NCBI GenBank assembly: GCA_964500445.1
Contig: CAZCOG010000027.1
Span: 1-64,000, forward strand
Source of the DNA: Persicitalea sp964500445
GTDB lineage: Bacteria > Bacteroidota > Bacteroidia > Cytophagales > Spirosomataceae
DNA length: 64,000 nucleotides
Reading direction: 5' to 3'
The notes under the pieces are model-generated. The model did not search any database and was not told the DNA's origin. It saw nothing but the letters and a program-made list of their open reading frames with translations. Shown piece after piece: positions 42,304-51,322 of this stretch (positions are counted from its first letter, which is position 1; each line of letters starts with the position of its first letter). The translations under genes were made by a program, and so were the position numbers.

Positions 42304-42804
42304 ATGCTGAAAGTCAAAGTCAACGGATCGGAGGAGTTCGAAGTCAAATCCCAAAAAGACGGATGGTATCTGGATGATAAACTATTCGACGGTGATATAG
42401 CGCAGCTTGGCCCGCACCACTACCACGTCATCTGGCAAGACCGTTCCTTTCATGTTGAAGTGGTGGAACAGGATGCTAATACCAAACAAGCCTCCCTAAA
42501 AATCAATGGCCAAATCCTCACGACTACGGCCAAAAATCGTGTCGATCTTCTCTTGGAGAGCATGGGTATGAGCCAGGCAATCAGCAACAAGATCAACGAA
42601 ATAAAAGCCCCCATGCCCGGCCTCATTCAGAGCATCGCTGTGCAGGAAGGTGAAACCGTCCAAAAGGGGGACACACTATTGGTATTGGTAGCCATGAAGA
42701 TGGAAAATGCCATCAAAGCTCCCGCCGAAGCAACGGTAAAAAAAATCAGGACTGAGGCTGGCAGCAGTGTCGAAAAGAATCAGGTATTGATAGAGTTTGC
42801 CTGA
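42304..42804 (+). CDS. biotin carboxyl carrier protein
   Basis: The 166-residue protein ends with a biotinyl domain: IKAPMPGLIQSIAVQEGETVQKGDTLLVLVAMKMENAIKAP, in which the Lys of the AMKM motif carries biotin. The N-terminal 90 residues (LKVKVNGSEEFEVKSQKDGWYLDD) are the Bacteroidota-specific part seen in BCCPs of acetyl/propionyl-CoA carboxylases. The carboxylase and transferase subunits are not adjacent. It is the third gene of the dusB transcript. Confidence 0.93.
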   Translation: MLKVKVNGSEEFEVKSQKDGWYLDDKLFDGDIAQLGPHHYHVIWQDRSFHVEVVEQDANTKQASLKINGQILTTTAKNRVDLLLESMGMSQAISNKINEIKAPMPGLIQSIAVQEGETVQKGDTLLVLVAMKMENAIKAPAEATVKKIRTEAGSSVEKNQVLIEFA

Positions 42805-42865
42805 TCGGCTTGTAATTATGCCCGTCTAATCTTTATTTTGCGCGACCAATTCCCCCAATTTCCAC

Positions 42866-43591
42866 ATGCCCCAGCCCAAGTACAAGCGAATTCTCCTCAA
42901 ACTCAGTGGCGAAGCCCTCAACGGAGGTGACAAGAGCCAGGTCATAGATTTTAACGTGTTAGATGATTACTCCCGGGAAATTCGCCGGGTTTACGACGCC
43001 GGCGTAGAAATTGCTATCGTCATCGGCGGGGGCAATATCTTTCGCGGAGCTTCCGTTGAAAAATCTGGCATCGACCGTGTACAGGGCGACCATATGGGCA
43101 TGCTGGCCACGGTCATCAACGGAATGGCTGTGCAAAGCTCACTGGAAAAACATGGAATGGTAACACGGCTGATGTCGGCGATCAAGATGGAGCAGGTCTG
43201 CGAACCACTGATCCGCCGCCGGGCGATCCGCCACCTCGAAAGAAAGCGTATCGTGATTTTCGGTGCCGGAACGGGTAACCCTTACTTCACGACTGACACA
43301 ACAGCGGCTCTGCGGGCCATCGAGTCGGAGTCGGAGCTGGTACTGAAAGGTACCCGCGTAGATGGCGTCTATACGGCTGACCCCGAAAAAGATCCGCTGG
43401 CCATTAAGTACAAGCACCTATCCTTTGATGAAGCATTAGCTAAAAATCTGAAAATAATGGATATGACCGCCTTTGCTTTATGTAAGGAGAACAATCTACC
43501 CATCATAGTCTTCGATATGAACAAACCCGGTAACCTCTATAACCTGATCATGGGTGAAGAAGTGGGGACCCTGGTATCGAGTGAAGCTTAG
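42866..43591 (+). CDS. pyrH: UMP kinase
   Basis: The 241-residue protein is bacterial UMP kinase, which makes UDP from UMP for RNA and nucleotide sugars. It shows YKRILLKLSGEALNG (phosphate loop), IAIVIGGGNIFRGA, DHMGMLATVINGMAVQSSLEK, the UMP-binding IFGAGTGNPYFTTDTTAALRAIE, GTRVDGVYTADPEKDP and MDMTAFALCKENNLPIIVFDM. All are typical for PyrH. It is followed by frr, the usual order. Confidence 0.97.
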   Translation: MPQPKYKRILLKLSGEALNGGDKSQVIDFNVLDDYSREIRRVYDAGVEIAIVIGGGNIFRGASVEKSGIDRVQGDHMGMLATVINGMAVQSSLEKHGMVTRLMSAIKMEQVCEPLIRRRAIRHLERKRIVIFGAGTGNPYFTTDTTAALRAIESESELVLKGTRVDGVYTADPEKDPLAIKYKHLSFDEALAKNLKIMDMTAFALCKENNLPIIVFDMNKPGNLYNLIMGEEVGTLVSSEA

Positions 43592-43594
43592 AAA

Positions 43595-43687
43595 GTTTAA
43601 TTTTGAATGTGTGATTGAGAGAGTTACTGAGTGTTTGATTCAGCATTATGTTCTCCCAATCACTCATTCGCTCATTCAAAATTGAAA
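43595..43687. repeat. inverted repeat in the pyrH-frr spacer
   Basis: AATTTTGAATG (43599-43609) is the exact inverse of CATTCAAAATT (43673-43683), and GTGATTG (43611-43617) of CAATCAC (43657-43663). The element fills the spacer and would fold upstream of frr. It belongs to the same wording family as the other intergenic repeats of this window. Confidence 0.5.
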
Positions 43688-44248
43688 ATGGAAGAAATAG
43701 AAATTTATCTTGAATCGGCTCAGGAAACAATGGATGGAGCCCTCAAACATCTGGTTATTGAACTAGGTAAAATCCGGGCGGGAAAAGCTTCCCCCCAAAT
43801 GCTGGATGGTATTCAGGTTGATTATTATGGTTCACCATCGCCACTGCAGAATGTGGCGTCGGTCAACACACCGGATGCTCGTACACTGGCAATCAAACCC
43901 TTCGAGAAAAGGCTCATTCCTGATATCGAGAAGGCTATTCGCAACAGTAATGTAGGTCTCTCGCCCAGCAACGACGGCGAAATCATCCGCTTGTCGGTGC
44001 CTCCCCTTACCGAAGAGCGCCGGCAGGAACTTGTCAAACGTGTCAAGCAAGAAGTTGAGACGGCCAAGATAAATGTTCGCAACGTGCGTCAGGATGCAAA
44101 CAACTCCATCCGCAAATTGACCAAGGAAGGCGTGTCAGAAGACATGGTAAAAATCGGTGAGGACCGCGTCCAGAAGCTGACGGATGAACATACCGACAAA
44201 ATCGACAAGATTTTCGAAGCTAAGGAAAAAGATATTATGGAAGTATAA
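43688..44248 (+). CDS. frr: ribosome recycling factor
   Basis: The 186-residue protein splits post-termination ribosomes together with EF-G. It shows LGKIRAGKASPQMLDGIQVDYYGSPSPLQNVASV and ending helices VKRVKQEVETAKINVRNVRQDANNSIRKLTKEG, then DRVQKLTDEHTDKIDKIFEAKEKDIMEV. The ATG at 43688 (MEEIEIYLESAQ) is the family start; an upstream frame reads the repeat instead. Confidence 0.97.
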   Translation: MEEIEIYLESAQETMDGALKHLVIELGKIRAGKASPQMLDGIQVDYYGSPSPLQNVASVNTPDARTLAIKPFEKRLIPDIEKAIRNSNVGLSPSNDGEIIRLSVPPLTEERRQELVKRVKQEVETAKINVRNVRQDANNSIRKLTKEGVSEDMVKIGEDRVQKLTDEHTDKIDKIFEAKEKDIMEV

Positions 44249-44328
44249 AAATGGCCATAAGACATCATATGGTTTATCTGAATAGGTTCTTTTTGGTGTT
44301 GCCAATTTCAATCCATTTCTTCTACACA

Positions 44329-44359
44329 GAAACGCCCTTCCGCAATGGAAGGGCGTTTC
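44329..44359. terminator. rho-independent terminator
   Basis: GAAACGCCCTTCC and GGAAGGGCGTTTC form a perfect 13-bp stem with a 5-base loop and a short T-rich tail, after frr and facing the convergent DUF4136 gene. Confidence 0.85.
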
Positions 44360-44429
44360 TATATTCTTTGCCTGAAAGCTGCATTAGATTATTATTAATT
44401 ATCCCTAAGCTCGTTGACCAACTGATAAT

Positions 44430-45032
44430 TTAGGCTTGGTTCAATACAAAATCCAACTTGTCAAAAATCAGGCGCACAGCTTTGGCAATATGGTCGGGAT
44501 CGCGGTCAAAAGTATTACCGTCGGTCAGGCCACTTGCGTACCCCTGCCACACAACTACTCCTTTTTTTGCATCGACCAGCTGTACCATTACAGTACCTTT
44601 GTCCAGGTAGTACTCATTGTCGTTTTCATTGATAGACGAAGAAAAAGGAATATTTCCTAAGCGATTATTGGTTACTTCGTCAGTACCCCAATAATTTTCA
44701 TCGTGAAAATAGCCATCAGCTTCCTCAACAGTTATTGGCTTTTCAAAAACCCGGAAATTCACGAGAATATCAGGATTGCGCTGATCCATGTTCATATTTC
44801 TCGACTTCAACTCGTGAGCCACCGCTTCCTTTATTTTGCTCTTTAGAGTCAAATCATTGATAGCATACGCTAAACTAGTAGTAGTAGTCACGTGTTTCGC
44901 CCAAGCGTATTTCTTGTAGCTGTCGAACGGTGCAGACAAGTCCTTGTCAGCAGTTATGGTATAGCGTTGGGCCAGCAATGGGGTAGTTAGTAATGCTAAA
45001 AGTAGGATTAGAATTTTATTAAGTGGTTTCAT
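44430..45032 (-). CDS. DUF4136-domain exported protein
   Basis: The 200-residue protein has a signal peptide (MKPLNKILILLLALLTTPLLAQ) and one DUF4136 domain. YTITADKDLSAPFDSYKKYAWAKH opens it, LKSKIKEAVAHELKSRNMNMDQRNPDILVNFRVFEKP is the core, and GTVMVQLVDAKKGVVVWQGYASGLT and LIFDKLD close it. The domain is found in periplasmic or outer-membrane lipoproteins of unknown role; here the signal ends without a lipobox. A close paralogue lies 350 bp upstream on the same strand, so the two are tandem duplicates. Confidence 0.9.
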   Translation of the reverse strand: MKPLNKILILLLALLTTPLLAQRYTITADKDLSAPFDSYKKYAWAKHVTTTTSLAYAINDLTLKSKIKEAVAHELKSRNMNMDQRNPDILVNFRVFEKPITVEEADGYFHDENYWGTDEVTNNRLGNIPFSSSINENDNEYYLDKGTVMVQLVDAKKGVVVWQGYASGLTDGNTFDRDPDHIAKAVRLIFDKLDFVLNQA

Positions 45033-45384
45033 GGTATATTAGTTTTGTTATAAATGGAATAAAACATCGTAAAGTGACAGTACCCTCATAATCAAATACT
45101 AACACTTAGTTTTATTTCAAAAAACTTTGTTCCTTCCGCTATATAGATATCTTTAATACTATTTTCTATACGTATATGAGGAGATTCCTTTACGGTCTGT
45201 TTCGGCTATTCCACAGTTCTAATATTGCCAGCACTTGTTCATTTCGCCAGGTATTAATCCGGTACCTTGCCCAAATTATTCATTATTCTAAATAAGAATC
45301 CCTTCTGGCTTAGAAGGGATTCTTCACATTTCACGGGTATAGTCAGGCTTTCCCGCTCAACAATTGTAATGGCAAATTCCACCT
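45033..45384. other. intergenic region between DUF4136 paralogues
   Basis: No gene is visible. It contains the perfect terminator hairpin AAGAATCCCTTCT-GGCTT-AGAAGGGATTCTT (45294-45324), which would stop the upstream paralogue on the minus strand. The AT-rich remainder probably carries the promoter of the downstream copy. Confidence 0.7.
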
Positions 45385-45981
45385 TTATTTTAATACCATA
45401 TCGTACTTATCGAAAATGAGTCGTACCGCTTTGGCGATGTGGTCAGGAGTTTTGTCGAAAGCATCACCGTTTGTTAGTCCGCTCGCGTATCCCTGCCATA
45501 CCACCACGCCTTTCTTGGCATCAACTATCTGCACGACAATCGTTCCTTTATCAAAATAGTAGTCCTCATCCTGTTCGTTATATGAACTGGCCAGGGGCAG
45601 GGAACCTGGGGAAGGATTTCTAACTTCCTTGCTTCCCCAGTATTCATTATCGTGAAAATAACCGTCGAGTTCTTTCACCTTAATGGGTTTTTCAAACACC
45701 CGGAAATTGACCAGCATATCAGGGCTTTGTTCGTTCATAGTGACATCGCGCGAAGCCAGTTCGTGGGCCACTGCATCCTGGATTTTTGCTTTCAGCACTA
45801 TATCGTTAATAGCGTAGGCCAGATTACTGGCTGTCGTCACGTGCTGCGCCCAAGCGTAGGTTTTGTATGTATCAAAGGGGGCCGATTCGTCGGCATCCGA
45901 AGTGATCGTGTAACGCTGTGCCAGGAGCGGGTTAGTTGCCAGCATGATCAACAGCAACAGAATTGATTTCGACTTTTTCAT
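45385..45981 (-). CDS. DUF4136-domain exported protein, paralogue
   Basis: The 198-residue protein is colinear with the DUF4136 gene at 44430. It has a signal peptide (MKKSKSILLLLIMLATNPLLAQ), YTITSDADESAPFDTYKTYAWAQH, LKAKIQDAVAHELASRDVTMNEQSPDMLVNFRVFEKP, and GTIVVQIVDAKKGVVVWQGYASGLTNGDAF. Most of the domain is identical or conservatively changed between the copies. Each has its own terminator, so they are probably expressed separately. Confidence 0.9.
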   Translation of the reverse strand: MKKSKSILLLLIMLATNPLLAQRYTITSDADESAPFDTYKTYAWAQHVTTASNLAYAINDIVLKAKIQDAVAHELASRDVTMNEQSPDMLVNFRVFEKPIKVKELDGYFHDNEYWGSKEVRNPSPGSLPLASSYNEQDEDYYFDKGTIVVQIVDAKKGVVVWQGYASGLTNGDAFDKTPDHIAKAVRLIFDKYDMVLK

Positions 45982-46176
45982 GATTCTTATTATTTTGATT
46001 TTGTGTAGAAATTAAGAACAGATGCCCAGGCTGACAACTCTTTCAAATTGTACCTGGCATCTATTTAATCGGATCGAAAAACTCATTCCTGACTATCCAC
46101 AAAAAAGCATGTAGCCATTATTTTAATGACAATTTAATTTGGGTAGGCTTATCCTTCAAGCAGTAGTTTTACGCAA

Positions 46177-46210
46177 AAAAACGCCCTTCCGGCTACGGAA
46201 GGGCGTTTTT
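46177..46210. terminator. rho-independent terminator
   Basis: AAAAACGCCCTTCCG and CGGAAGGGCGTTTTT form a 15-bp stem with a 4-base loop. It ends the epimerase/ugd transcript on the minus strand. Confidence 0.8.
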
Positions 46211-46253
46211 GGCTAAGTGCCTTTTTCACCGCCACAGGTGCCAGACCTCGCCT

Positions 46254-47246
46254 CTACACACCTTTACTGAATGCTTCAAATTCCCGGTGCTCCGAATCTT
46301 CGTAGAGTCGCTCCTCGGGCAGGTTTTTGAAGTACTCATAGGTAATTTTCAAACCTTCGTCACGCAGTACTTTCGGTTCCCAGTCCAGTATTTCGCGGGC
46401 TTTAGAAATATCCGGTTGGCGCTGCTTGGGGTCGTCCTGGGGTAGTTCCTTATAAATTACTTTTTGATCTGTGCCGGTAAGCTTGATGATTTCTTCGGCA
46501 AACTCCTTAATCGTTATTTCTGACGGATTGCCGATGTTCACGGGATAAGGGTAGTCGCTCAAAAGCAAACGGTAAATACCTTCTACCAGATCTGACACGT
46601 AACAGAAAGAGCGTGTCTGCGATCCATCGCCAAAAATCGTCAGGTCCTCGCCGCGCAGAGCCTGGCCAATGAATGCCGGCAGCACACGCCCGTCGTTCAA
46701 TCGCATCCGGGGACCATAGGTATTGAATATCCGCACGATGCGCGTTTCCAGACCGTGGTACCGATGATAGGCCATCGTGATGGCTTCCTGATAGCGTTTG
46801 GCTTCGTCGTAGCAGCCGCGCGGACCAATGGGGTTCACGTGTCCCCAGTATTCTTCGGTTTGCGGATGTACGAGTGGGTCTCCATACACTTCCGACGTTG
46901 AAGCGATAATAAAACGCGCCTCCTTGGCCCGGGCCAGCCCCAGTAGATTATGGGTTCCCATGGCCCCTACTTTCAGAGTCTGGATTGGGATTTTGAGGTA
47001 GTCGATCGGGCTGGCAGGAGAAGCGAAATGCAAAATGTAGTGCAGCTCACCCGGTACATGAACGAATTTGGTAACGTCATGATGATAGAACTCAAAGTTT
47101 GGATGCGGCATCAGATGTTCGATGTTACGCATGTCCCCAGTTATTAAATTGTCCATCGCGATGACGTGATGGCCTTCTTTGATAAAACGGTCGCAAAGAT
47201 GAGACCCCAAAAATCCGGCTGCCCCGGTAATAAGTGTACGCTTCAT
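46254..47246 (-). CDS. UDP-glucuronate decarboxylase (UDP-xylose synthase)
   Basis: The 330-residue short-chain dehydrogenase-like protein starts RTLITGAAGFLGSHLCDRF (NAD site), then has MDNLITGDMRNIEHL, LHFASPASPIDYLKIP, STSEVYGDPLVHPQTEEYWGHVNPIGPRGCYDEAKRYQE with the Tyr-x3-Lys pair, and IFNTYGPRMRLNDGRVLPAFIGQAL. This wording is typical of UXS, which makes UDP-xylose from UDP-glucuronate. It lies next to ugd, which makes UDP-glucuronate, so together they feed polysaccharide synthesis. The ATG at 47246 (MKRTLITG) is chosen over an upstream one. Confidence 0.93.
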   Translation of the reverse strand: MKRTLITGAAGFLGSHLCDRFIKEGHHVIAMDNLITGDMRNIEHLMPHPNFEFYHHDVTKFVHVPGELHYILHFASPASPIDYLKIPIQTLKVGAMGTHNLLGLARAKEARFIIASTSEVYGDPLVHPQTEEYWGHVNPIGPRGCYDEAKRYQEAITMAYHRYHGLETRIVRIFNTYGPRMRLNDGRVLPAFIGQALRGEDLTIFGDGSQTRSFCYVSDLVEGIYRLLLSDYPYPVNIGNPSEITIKEFAEEIIKLTGTDQKVIYKELPQDDPKQRQPDISKAREILDWEPKVLRDEGLKITYEYFKNLPEERLYEDSEHREFEAFSKGV

Positions 47247-47304
47247 TATACTATTTAGAATGTGACAAGCGGTCAACTGCCGCCTTTAAAAATGAAAAAG
47301 CACC

Positions 47305-48648
47305 TTAACTATTAACTACCAATTGCTCACTATTCATTGAATAAACTGCCTCTCGGCCAATGCTATAATAGGTATAGCCCATTTCGCGCATTACGTCCAA
47401 TTCATAGAGGTTCCGTCCGTCGAAAACCACTTTGTTTTTCATTAGTTTATCCATTTTTTCGAAGTCCGGGGTACGGAACTGCGGCCATTCGGTAAATATC
47501 ATCAGAGCATCGGCATCGTCGAGAGCTGCGTAAGGCGTGTGACAGAACGTGACCTGATCGCCCAGAATACGCTTTACATTGTCCATGGCTTCGGGGTCAT
47601 AAACAGTAATTTTTGCGCCCGCGGAAAGCAGAGCCTTGATATTTTCCAGTGCCGGAGCTTCGCGAATATCGTCTGTGTAAGGCTTAAACGCCAGTCCCCA
47701 CACGGCAATGGTTTTGTCTTTCAGATTGCCCTCGAAGTAATCCTGTACCAATGGCATCAGCCGCTTCTTCTGGTCTTCGTTTACGGCCATTACCGAATTC
47801 AGGATACGAAAATCATAATCGTAATCGCGGGAAGTTTTTGCCAGAGCCTGCACATCCTTAGGAAAACAACTACCCCCGTAGCCGATCCCGGCGAACAGGA
47901 ATCGCTTACCGATGCGGCTGTCGGTGCCGATGCCACGCCGGATGTCGTCTACATTGGCCCCTACCCTTTCACACAGATTGGCGATTTCGTTCATAAAAGT
48001 AATTTTCATCGCCAGGAACGAATTGGCCGCGTACTTAGTCATTTCGGCAGAACGCTCGTCCATGAAAATAACCGGGTTGCCCTGCCGCACCAGCGGTGCG
48101 TATAGTTTTTCCATCGTTTTCTGGGCTTTGGGCGAATTGGTACCTACCACCACGCGGTCAGGTTTCATAAAATCTTCAACGGCAACACCTTCCCGTAGGA
48201 ATTCCGGGTTAGATACTACGTCGAATTCTACTTTGGCATTTTTTGCGATTGCCGCGCGTACTTTCTCCGCCGTACCCACAGGAACGGTACTTTTATCCAC
48301 GATTACAGCGTACCGCTCCAGCAAGGGACCAAGGTCATCCGCAACTTTAAGTATGTACTTCAAATCAGCGGAACCGTCTTCGCCGGGCGGGGTAGGCAAG
48401 GCCAGGAAAATGATCTGCGCTTCTTTAATCCCTTCGGCCAGATTGGTCGTAAATTTCAGACGCCCTTCTGACACATTGCGATCGAACAGCACATCTAGTC
48501 CCGGCTCATAAATAGGGATTTCTCCCTTGACGAGGCGACCGATTTTATTCTCGTCAATATCGACACAAATGACCTGATTACCAGTTTCGGCAAAGCAGGT
48601 TCCTGTTACCAGACCGACATAACCGGTCCCTACGACTGCAATTTTCAT
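47305..48648 (-). CDS. ugd: UDP-glucose 6-dehydrogenase
   Basis: The 447-residue enzyme oxidises UDP-glucose to UDP-glucuronate. It has MKIAVVGTGYVGLVTGTCFAETG (NAD site), LPTPPGEDGSADL, VDKSTVPVGTAEKVR, NPEFLREGVAVEDFMKPDRVVVG, the catalytic Cys in YGGSCFPKDVQAL, and the C-terminal WGLAFKPYTDDIREAPAL. The last residues, SMNSEQLVVNS, are encoded by a dispersed intergenic repeat (47309-47341) that supplied a new stop codon. It is 58 bp upstream of the UXS gene on the same strand, so the two form an operon. Confidence 0.96.
   Translation of the reverse strand: MKIAVVGTGYVGLVTGTCFAETGNQVICVDIDENKIGRLVKGEIPIYEPGLDVLFDRNVSEGRLKFTTNLAEGIKEAQIIFLALPTPPGEDGSADLKYILKVADDLGPLLERYAVIVDKSTVPVGTAEKVRAAIAKNAKVEFDVVSNPEFLREGVAVEDFMKPDRVVVGTNSPKAQKTMEKLYAPLVRQGNPVIFMDERSAEMTKYAANSFLAMKITFMNEIANLCERVGANVDDIRRGIGTDSRIGKRFLFAGIGYGGSCFPKDVQALAKTSRDYDYDFRILNSVMAVNEDQKKRLMPLVQDYFEGNLKDKTIAVWGLAFKPYTDDIREAPALENIKALLSAGAKITVYDPEAMDNVKRILGDQVTFCHTPYAALDDADALMIFTEWPQFRTPDFEKMDKLMKNKVVFDGRNLYELDVMREMGYTYYSIGREAVYSMNSEQLVVNS
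47309..47341. repeat. dispersed repeat supplying the ugd 3' end
   Basis: The stretch, with ACTATTAACTACC and GCTCACTATTCATT, resembles repeat-like wording elsewhere in the window, such as CCACTATTCACTCC near 14570. Its inverse strand is read as the last eleven codons of ugd. Confidence 0.45.
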
Positions 48649-48953
48649 TGGATTGGAATGATTAATGTAAGGTAATTGATTGTGCTTTTCTTGACCGCCA
48701 GAGGACTTAGTCTGCCAAGTACTTTTTGAGAGATGAGAGGTAAACTATGTCTCAGATTTGTACTTTATAAAGATTACTCGCTGTGGCAGGTCAAAATTAG
48801 TTCTTTTTCCAGGAAAAAAAGAGTCAGGGAAGCTATCAGTTGCTGGCATTCAGCGTATAGTGCCTGTTCTGCCATAACTTTACTTCCCGGCTATCGTTTT
48901 AATACTGTAATTTGCCCAAAAATTTACACTTCATCAACTTGAATACTACTGAA
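48649..48953. other. intergenic region between divergent genes
   Basis: About 300 bp between ugd (minus) and the acyl-CoA dehydrogenase gene (plus). No supportable gene is seen. It should hold both promoters; no clear -33/-7 pair was found. Confidence 0.4.
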
Positions 48954-50096
48954 ATGACTACTGAAACCGCCGAAAATCAAGCCTTAATAGAAGAAACCGT
49001 TCGCGATTTTGCCGAGAGGTATATTCGCCCCAACATTAGGGAATGGGACGAAGCGCAGTTTTTCCCCGCTGAAATCATGCACCAGATGGGAGAACTGGGC
49101 CTTATGGGAATTTTAGTACCCGTCGAATACGGTGGATCGGGGCTAGGCTACCGCGAGTATGTGGCCGCGCTCATTGAGGTATCTAAGGTCGATCCTTCCA
49201 TCGGTCTTTCGTTGGCGGCTCACAATTCACTCTGTACCAATCATATTTTGATGTTCGGTAATGAAGACCAAAAACAAAAGTACCTGCCCAAATTGGCATC
49301 CGGCCAATGGATTGGCGCCTGGGGGCTAACTGAGCCCAATACAGGTTCTGACGCGGGAAATATGCGAACAGTTGCCGTTAAAGAAGGCGATAATTGGATA
49401 CTGAACGGGTCAAAAAATTTCATCACTCATGGCAAAAGCGGCAACGTAACTGTCGTAATTGCCCGTACGGGTGAGGCCGGCGACAAGCACGGAGCCACGG
49501 CCTTTATTATTGAACAAGGTACACCGGGCTTCACGGCCGGGCGCAAGGAAGACAAGCTTGGCATGCGAGCCTCTGAAACCGCTGAACTGATTTTTCAGGA
49601 CTGCGTCATTCCTGACAGTCAACGTCTTGGGGAGGTAGGCGAAGGCTTTATTCAGTCGCTCAAAATTCTGGATGGTGGACGCATTTCCATTGCTGCGCTG
49701 AGCGTCGGTACTGCGGTAGGTGCCTTTGAGGCTGCCCGCGACTACGCTAAAGAACGTAAGCAGTTTGGCCAGTCAATTTCAAGATTTCAGGGCATTGCCT
49801 TCAAGCTTGCCGATATGTACACCGACATTCAGGCCTCCAAAATGCTCACCTTTGACGCCGCTGATACGAAGGATCGGTGTGAAAAAGTGAGCCTGCAAAG
49901 CTCTGTAGCCAAGTACCACGCCTCCGAAACCGCCGTCCGCGTCGCCAATGAAGCCGTACAGGTATTCGGTGGTTATGGCTTTACGAAGGACTACCCGGTC
50001 GAGAAGTTTTACCGCGACAGCAAGCTGTGTACTATCGGAGAAGGAACGAGCGAAATTCAGAAACTGGTGATTTCAAGGGAGATCTTGCGGGATTGA
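48954..50096 (+). CDS. acyl-CoA dehydrogenase
   Basis: The 380-residue flavoprotein catalyses the first oxidation of fatty or branched acyl-CoA. It shows MGELGLMGILVPVEYGGSGLGY, AWGLTEPNTGSDAGNMRT with the FAD-binding Thr/Ser, KNFITHGKSGNV, KLGMRASETAELIFQDCVIP, IAALSVGTAVGAFEAARDYAKERKQFGQSISRFQGI, and the ending EAVQVFGGYGFTKDYPVEKFYRDSKLCTIGEGTSEIQ, with the catalytic Glu of GEGTSEIQ-type members near the C-terminus. The ATG at 48954 is chosen over a TTG 14 codons upstream. It stands alone. Confidence 0.95.
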   Translation: MTTETAENQALIEETVRDFAERYIRPNIREWDEAQFFPAEIMHQMGELGLMGILVPVEYGGSGLGYREYVAALIEVSKVDPSIGLSLAAHNSLCTNHILMFGNEDQKQKYLPKLASGQWIGAWGLTEPNTGSDAGNMRTVAVKEGDNWILNGSKNFITHGKSGNVTVVIARTGEAGDKHGATAFIIEQGTPGFTAGRKEDKLGMRASETAELIFQDCVIPDSQRLGEVGEGFIQSLKILDGGRISIAALSVGTAVGAFEAARDYAKERKQFGQSISRFQGIAFKLADMYTDIQASKMLTFDAADTKDRCEKVSLQSSVAKYHASETAVRVANEAVQVFGGYGFTKDYPVEKFYRDSKLCTIGEGTSEIQKLVISREILRD

Positions 50097-50313
50097 AGGT
50101 AGGGGCGAATCCAAGTATTCGTCCTTTGTGCGCCAGCAATCGTATATGTATTGATATTTCGGGCGAACCTCTGAGTTCGCCTCTACCATTTATGCCGCCA
50201 CCCATACTGCCCCGTTACCGATAGCCCTAGCCGGCAGATCGTTTGTCCGACAAGTATTGCGGCAAGGTGGAAACCTTCCTACTTTCGTAGCGAACCTCTT
50301 AACCTCAATTGCT

Positions 50314-51231
50314 ATGATCGCTCTAATTGTCCTCCTTGTGTTGGTAGTACTGGCCATTCTTATGGCAGTGAAAGTTGTCCCCCAGCAGACTGCCTATGTC
50401 GTCGAACGGCTTGGCAAGTTTTACGCCGTGTTGCAGCCTGGTATTAACTTTATCATTCCTTTTTTCGACCGCGTTGCCTATAAATACACCCTCAAAGAAT
50501 CGGCAATCGATATTCCCGAGCAGATATGTATTACCAATGATAACGTGCAGGTACGCATGGATGGAGTCATTTTTATTCAGGTAATCGATGCCAAGAAAGC
50601 CGCCTACGGGATTTCCAATTATACCTTCGCCGTAACGCAATTGGCCCAAACTACCATGCGTAGTGAGATTGGTAAGCTTGCTCTGGACAAAACCTTCGAA
50701 GAACGTATGACGATCAACCGAGCCGTGGTGGACGCCATCGATGAAGCCGCCACCGGCTGGGGCGTGAAGGTGCTGCGCTACGAGATCAAAAATATTACCC
50801 CGCCCCAAAGCGTACTTATGGCTATGGAAAAGCAAATGCAGGCCGAACGGGAACGCCGGGCTGTAATATTGCAATCGGACGGTGAAAAACAGGCTGCTAT
50901 CAATGTAGCCGAAGGCCAAAAACAGAAAGTGGTACTGGAATCGGAAGGCGTGCGCGAGCGGCAAATCAATGAGGCACAGGGGGAGGCTTCGGCCATTCTT
51001 TCCGTAGCTCAGGCTACCGCCGAAAGTATCCGGCTGGTAGCTGCATCCATCCAGAACGACGGCGGTATGGAAGCCGTGCAGTTGCGCGTGGCCGATAATC
51101 TTGTGGATCAGTTTGGCAAACTGGCCAAGACTAACAATACGCTGATTCTCCCCGCCAACTTCGCCGACCTTGGTTCGCTGATTGCGGCATCAATGACGGT
51201 TGTTAAAAGCGAAATGCCCAAAGCAAAGTAA
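50314..51231 (+). CDS. SPFH/Band 7 (stomatin/prohibitin) protein
   Basis: The 305-residue protein has an N-terminal membrane helix (MIALIVLLVLVVLAILMAV) and a Band 7 domain: VVPQQTAYVVERLGKFYAVLQPGINFIIPFFDRVAYKY, then DNVQVRMDGVIFIQVID and TMRSEIGKLALDKTFEERMTIN. A long helix with MEKQMQAERERRAVILQSDGEKQAAINVAEGQKQ follows. Such proteins form large ring assemblies in the membrane. The gene is followed by an NfeD-family gene, its classical partner. The ATG at 50314 is preferred since earlier codons would precede the anchor with an unrelated stretch. Confidence 0.95.
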   Translation: MIALIVLLVLVVLAILMAVKVVPQQTAYVVERLGKFYAVLQPGINFIIPFFDRVAYKYTLKESAIDIPEQICITNDNVQVRMDGVIFIQVIDAKKAAYGISNYTFAVTQLAQTTMRSEIGKLALDKTFEERMTINRAVVDAIDEAATGWGVKVLRYEIKNITPPQSVLMAMEKQMQAERERRAVILQSDGEKQAAINVAEGQKQKVVLESEGVRERQINEAQGEASAILSVAQATAESIRLVAASIQNDGGMEAVQLRVADNLVDQFGKLAKTNNTLILPANFADLGSLIAASMTVVKSEMPKAK

Positions 51232-51322
51232 TTGACAGCGAATAACGGACGATTGCAATGACAGACTCGTTTGGGTCTGTCATTACCCACTCAAACGTTT
51301 TTTATTTTAACTCTCCTGAATC

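Noticed and set aside
51257..51285. Hairpin AATGACAGAC..GTCTGTCATT as terminator between the stomatin-like and NfeD genes
   Set aside because: No T-run follows directly and the two genes are classical partners, so a terminator is not convincing.
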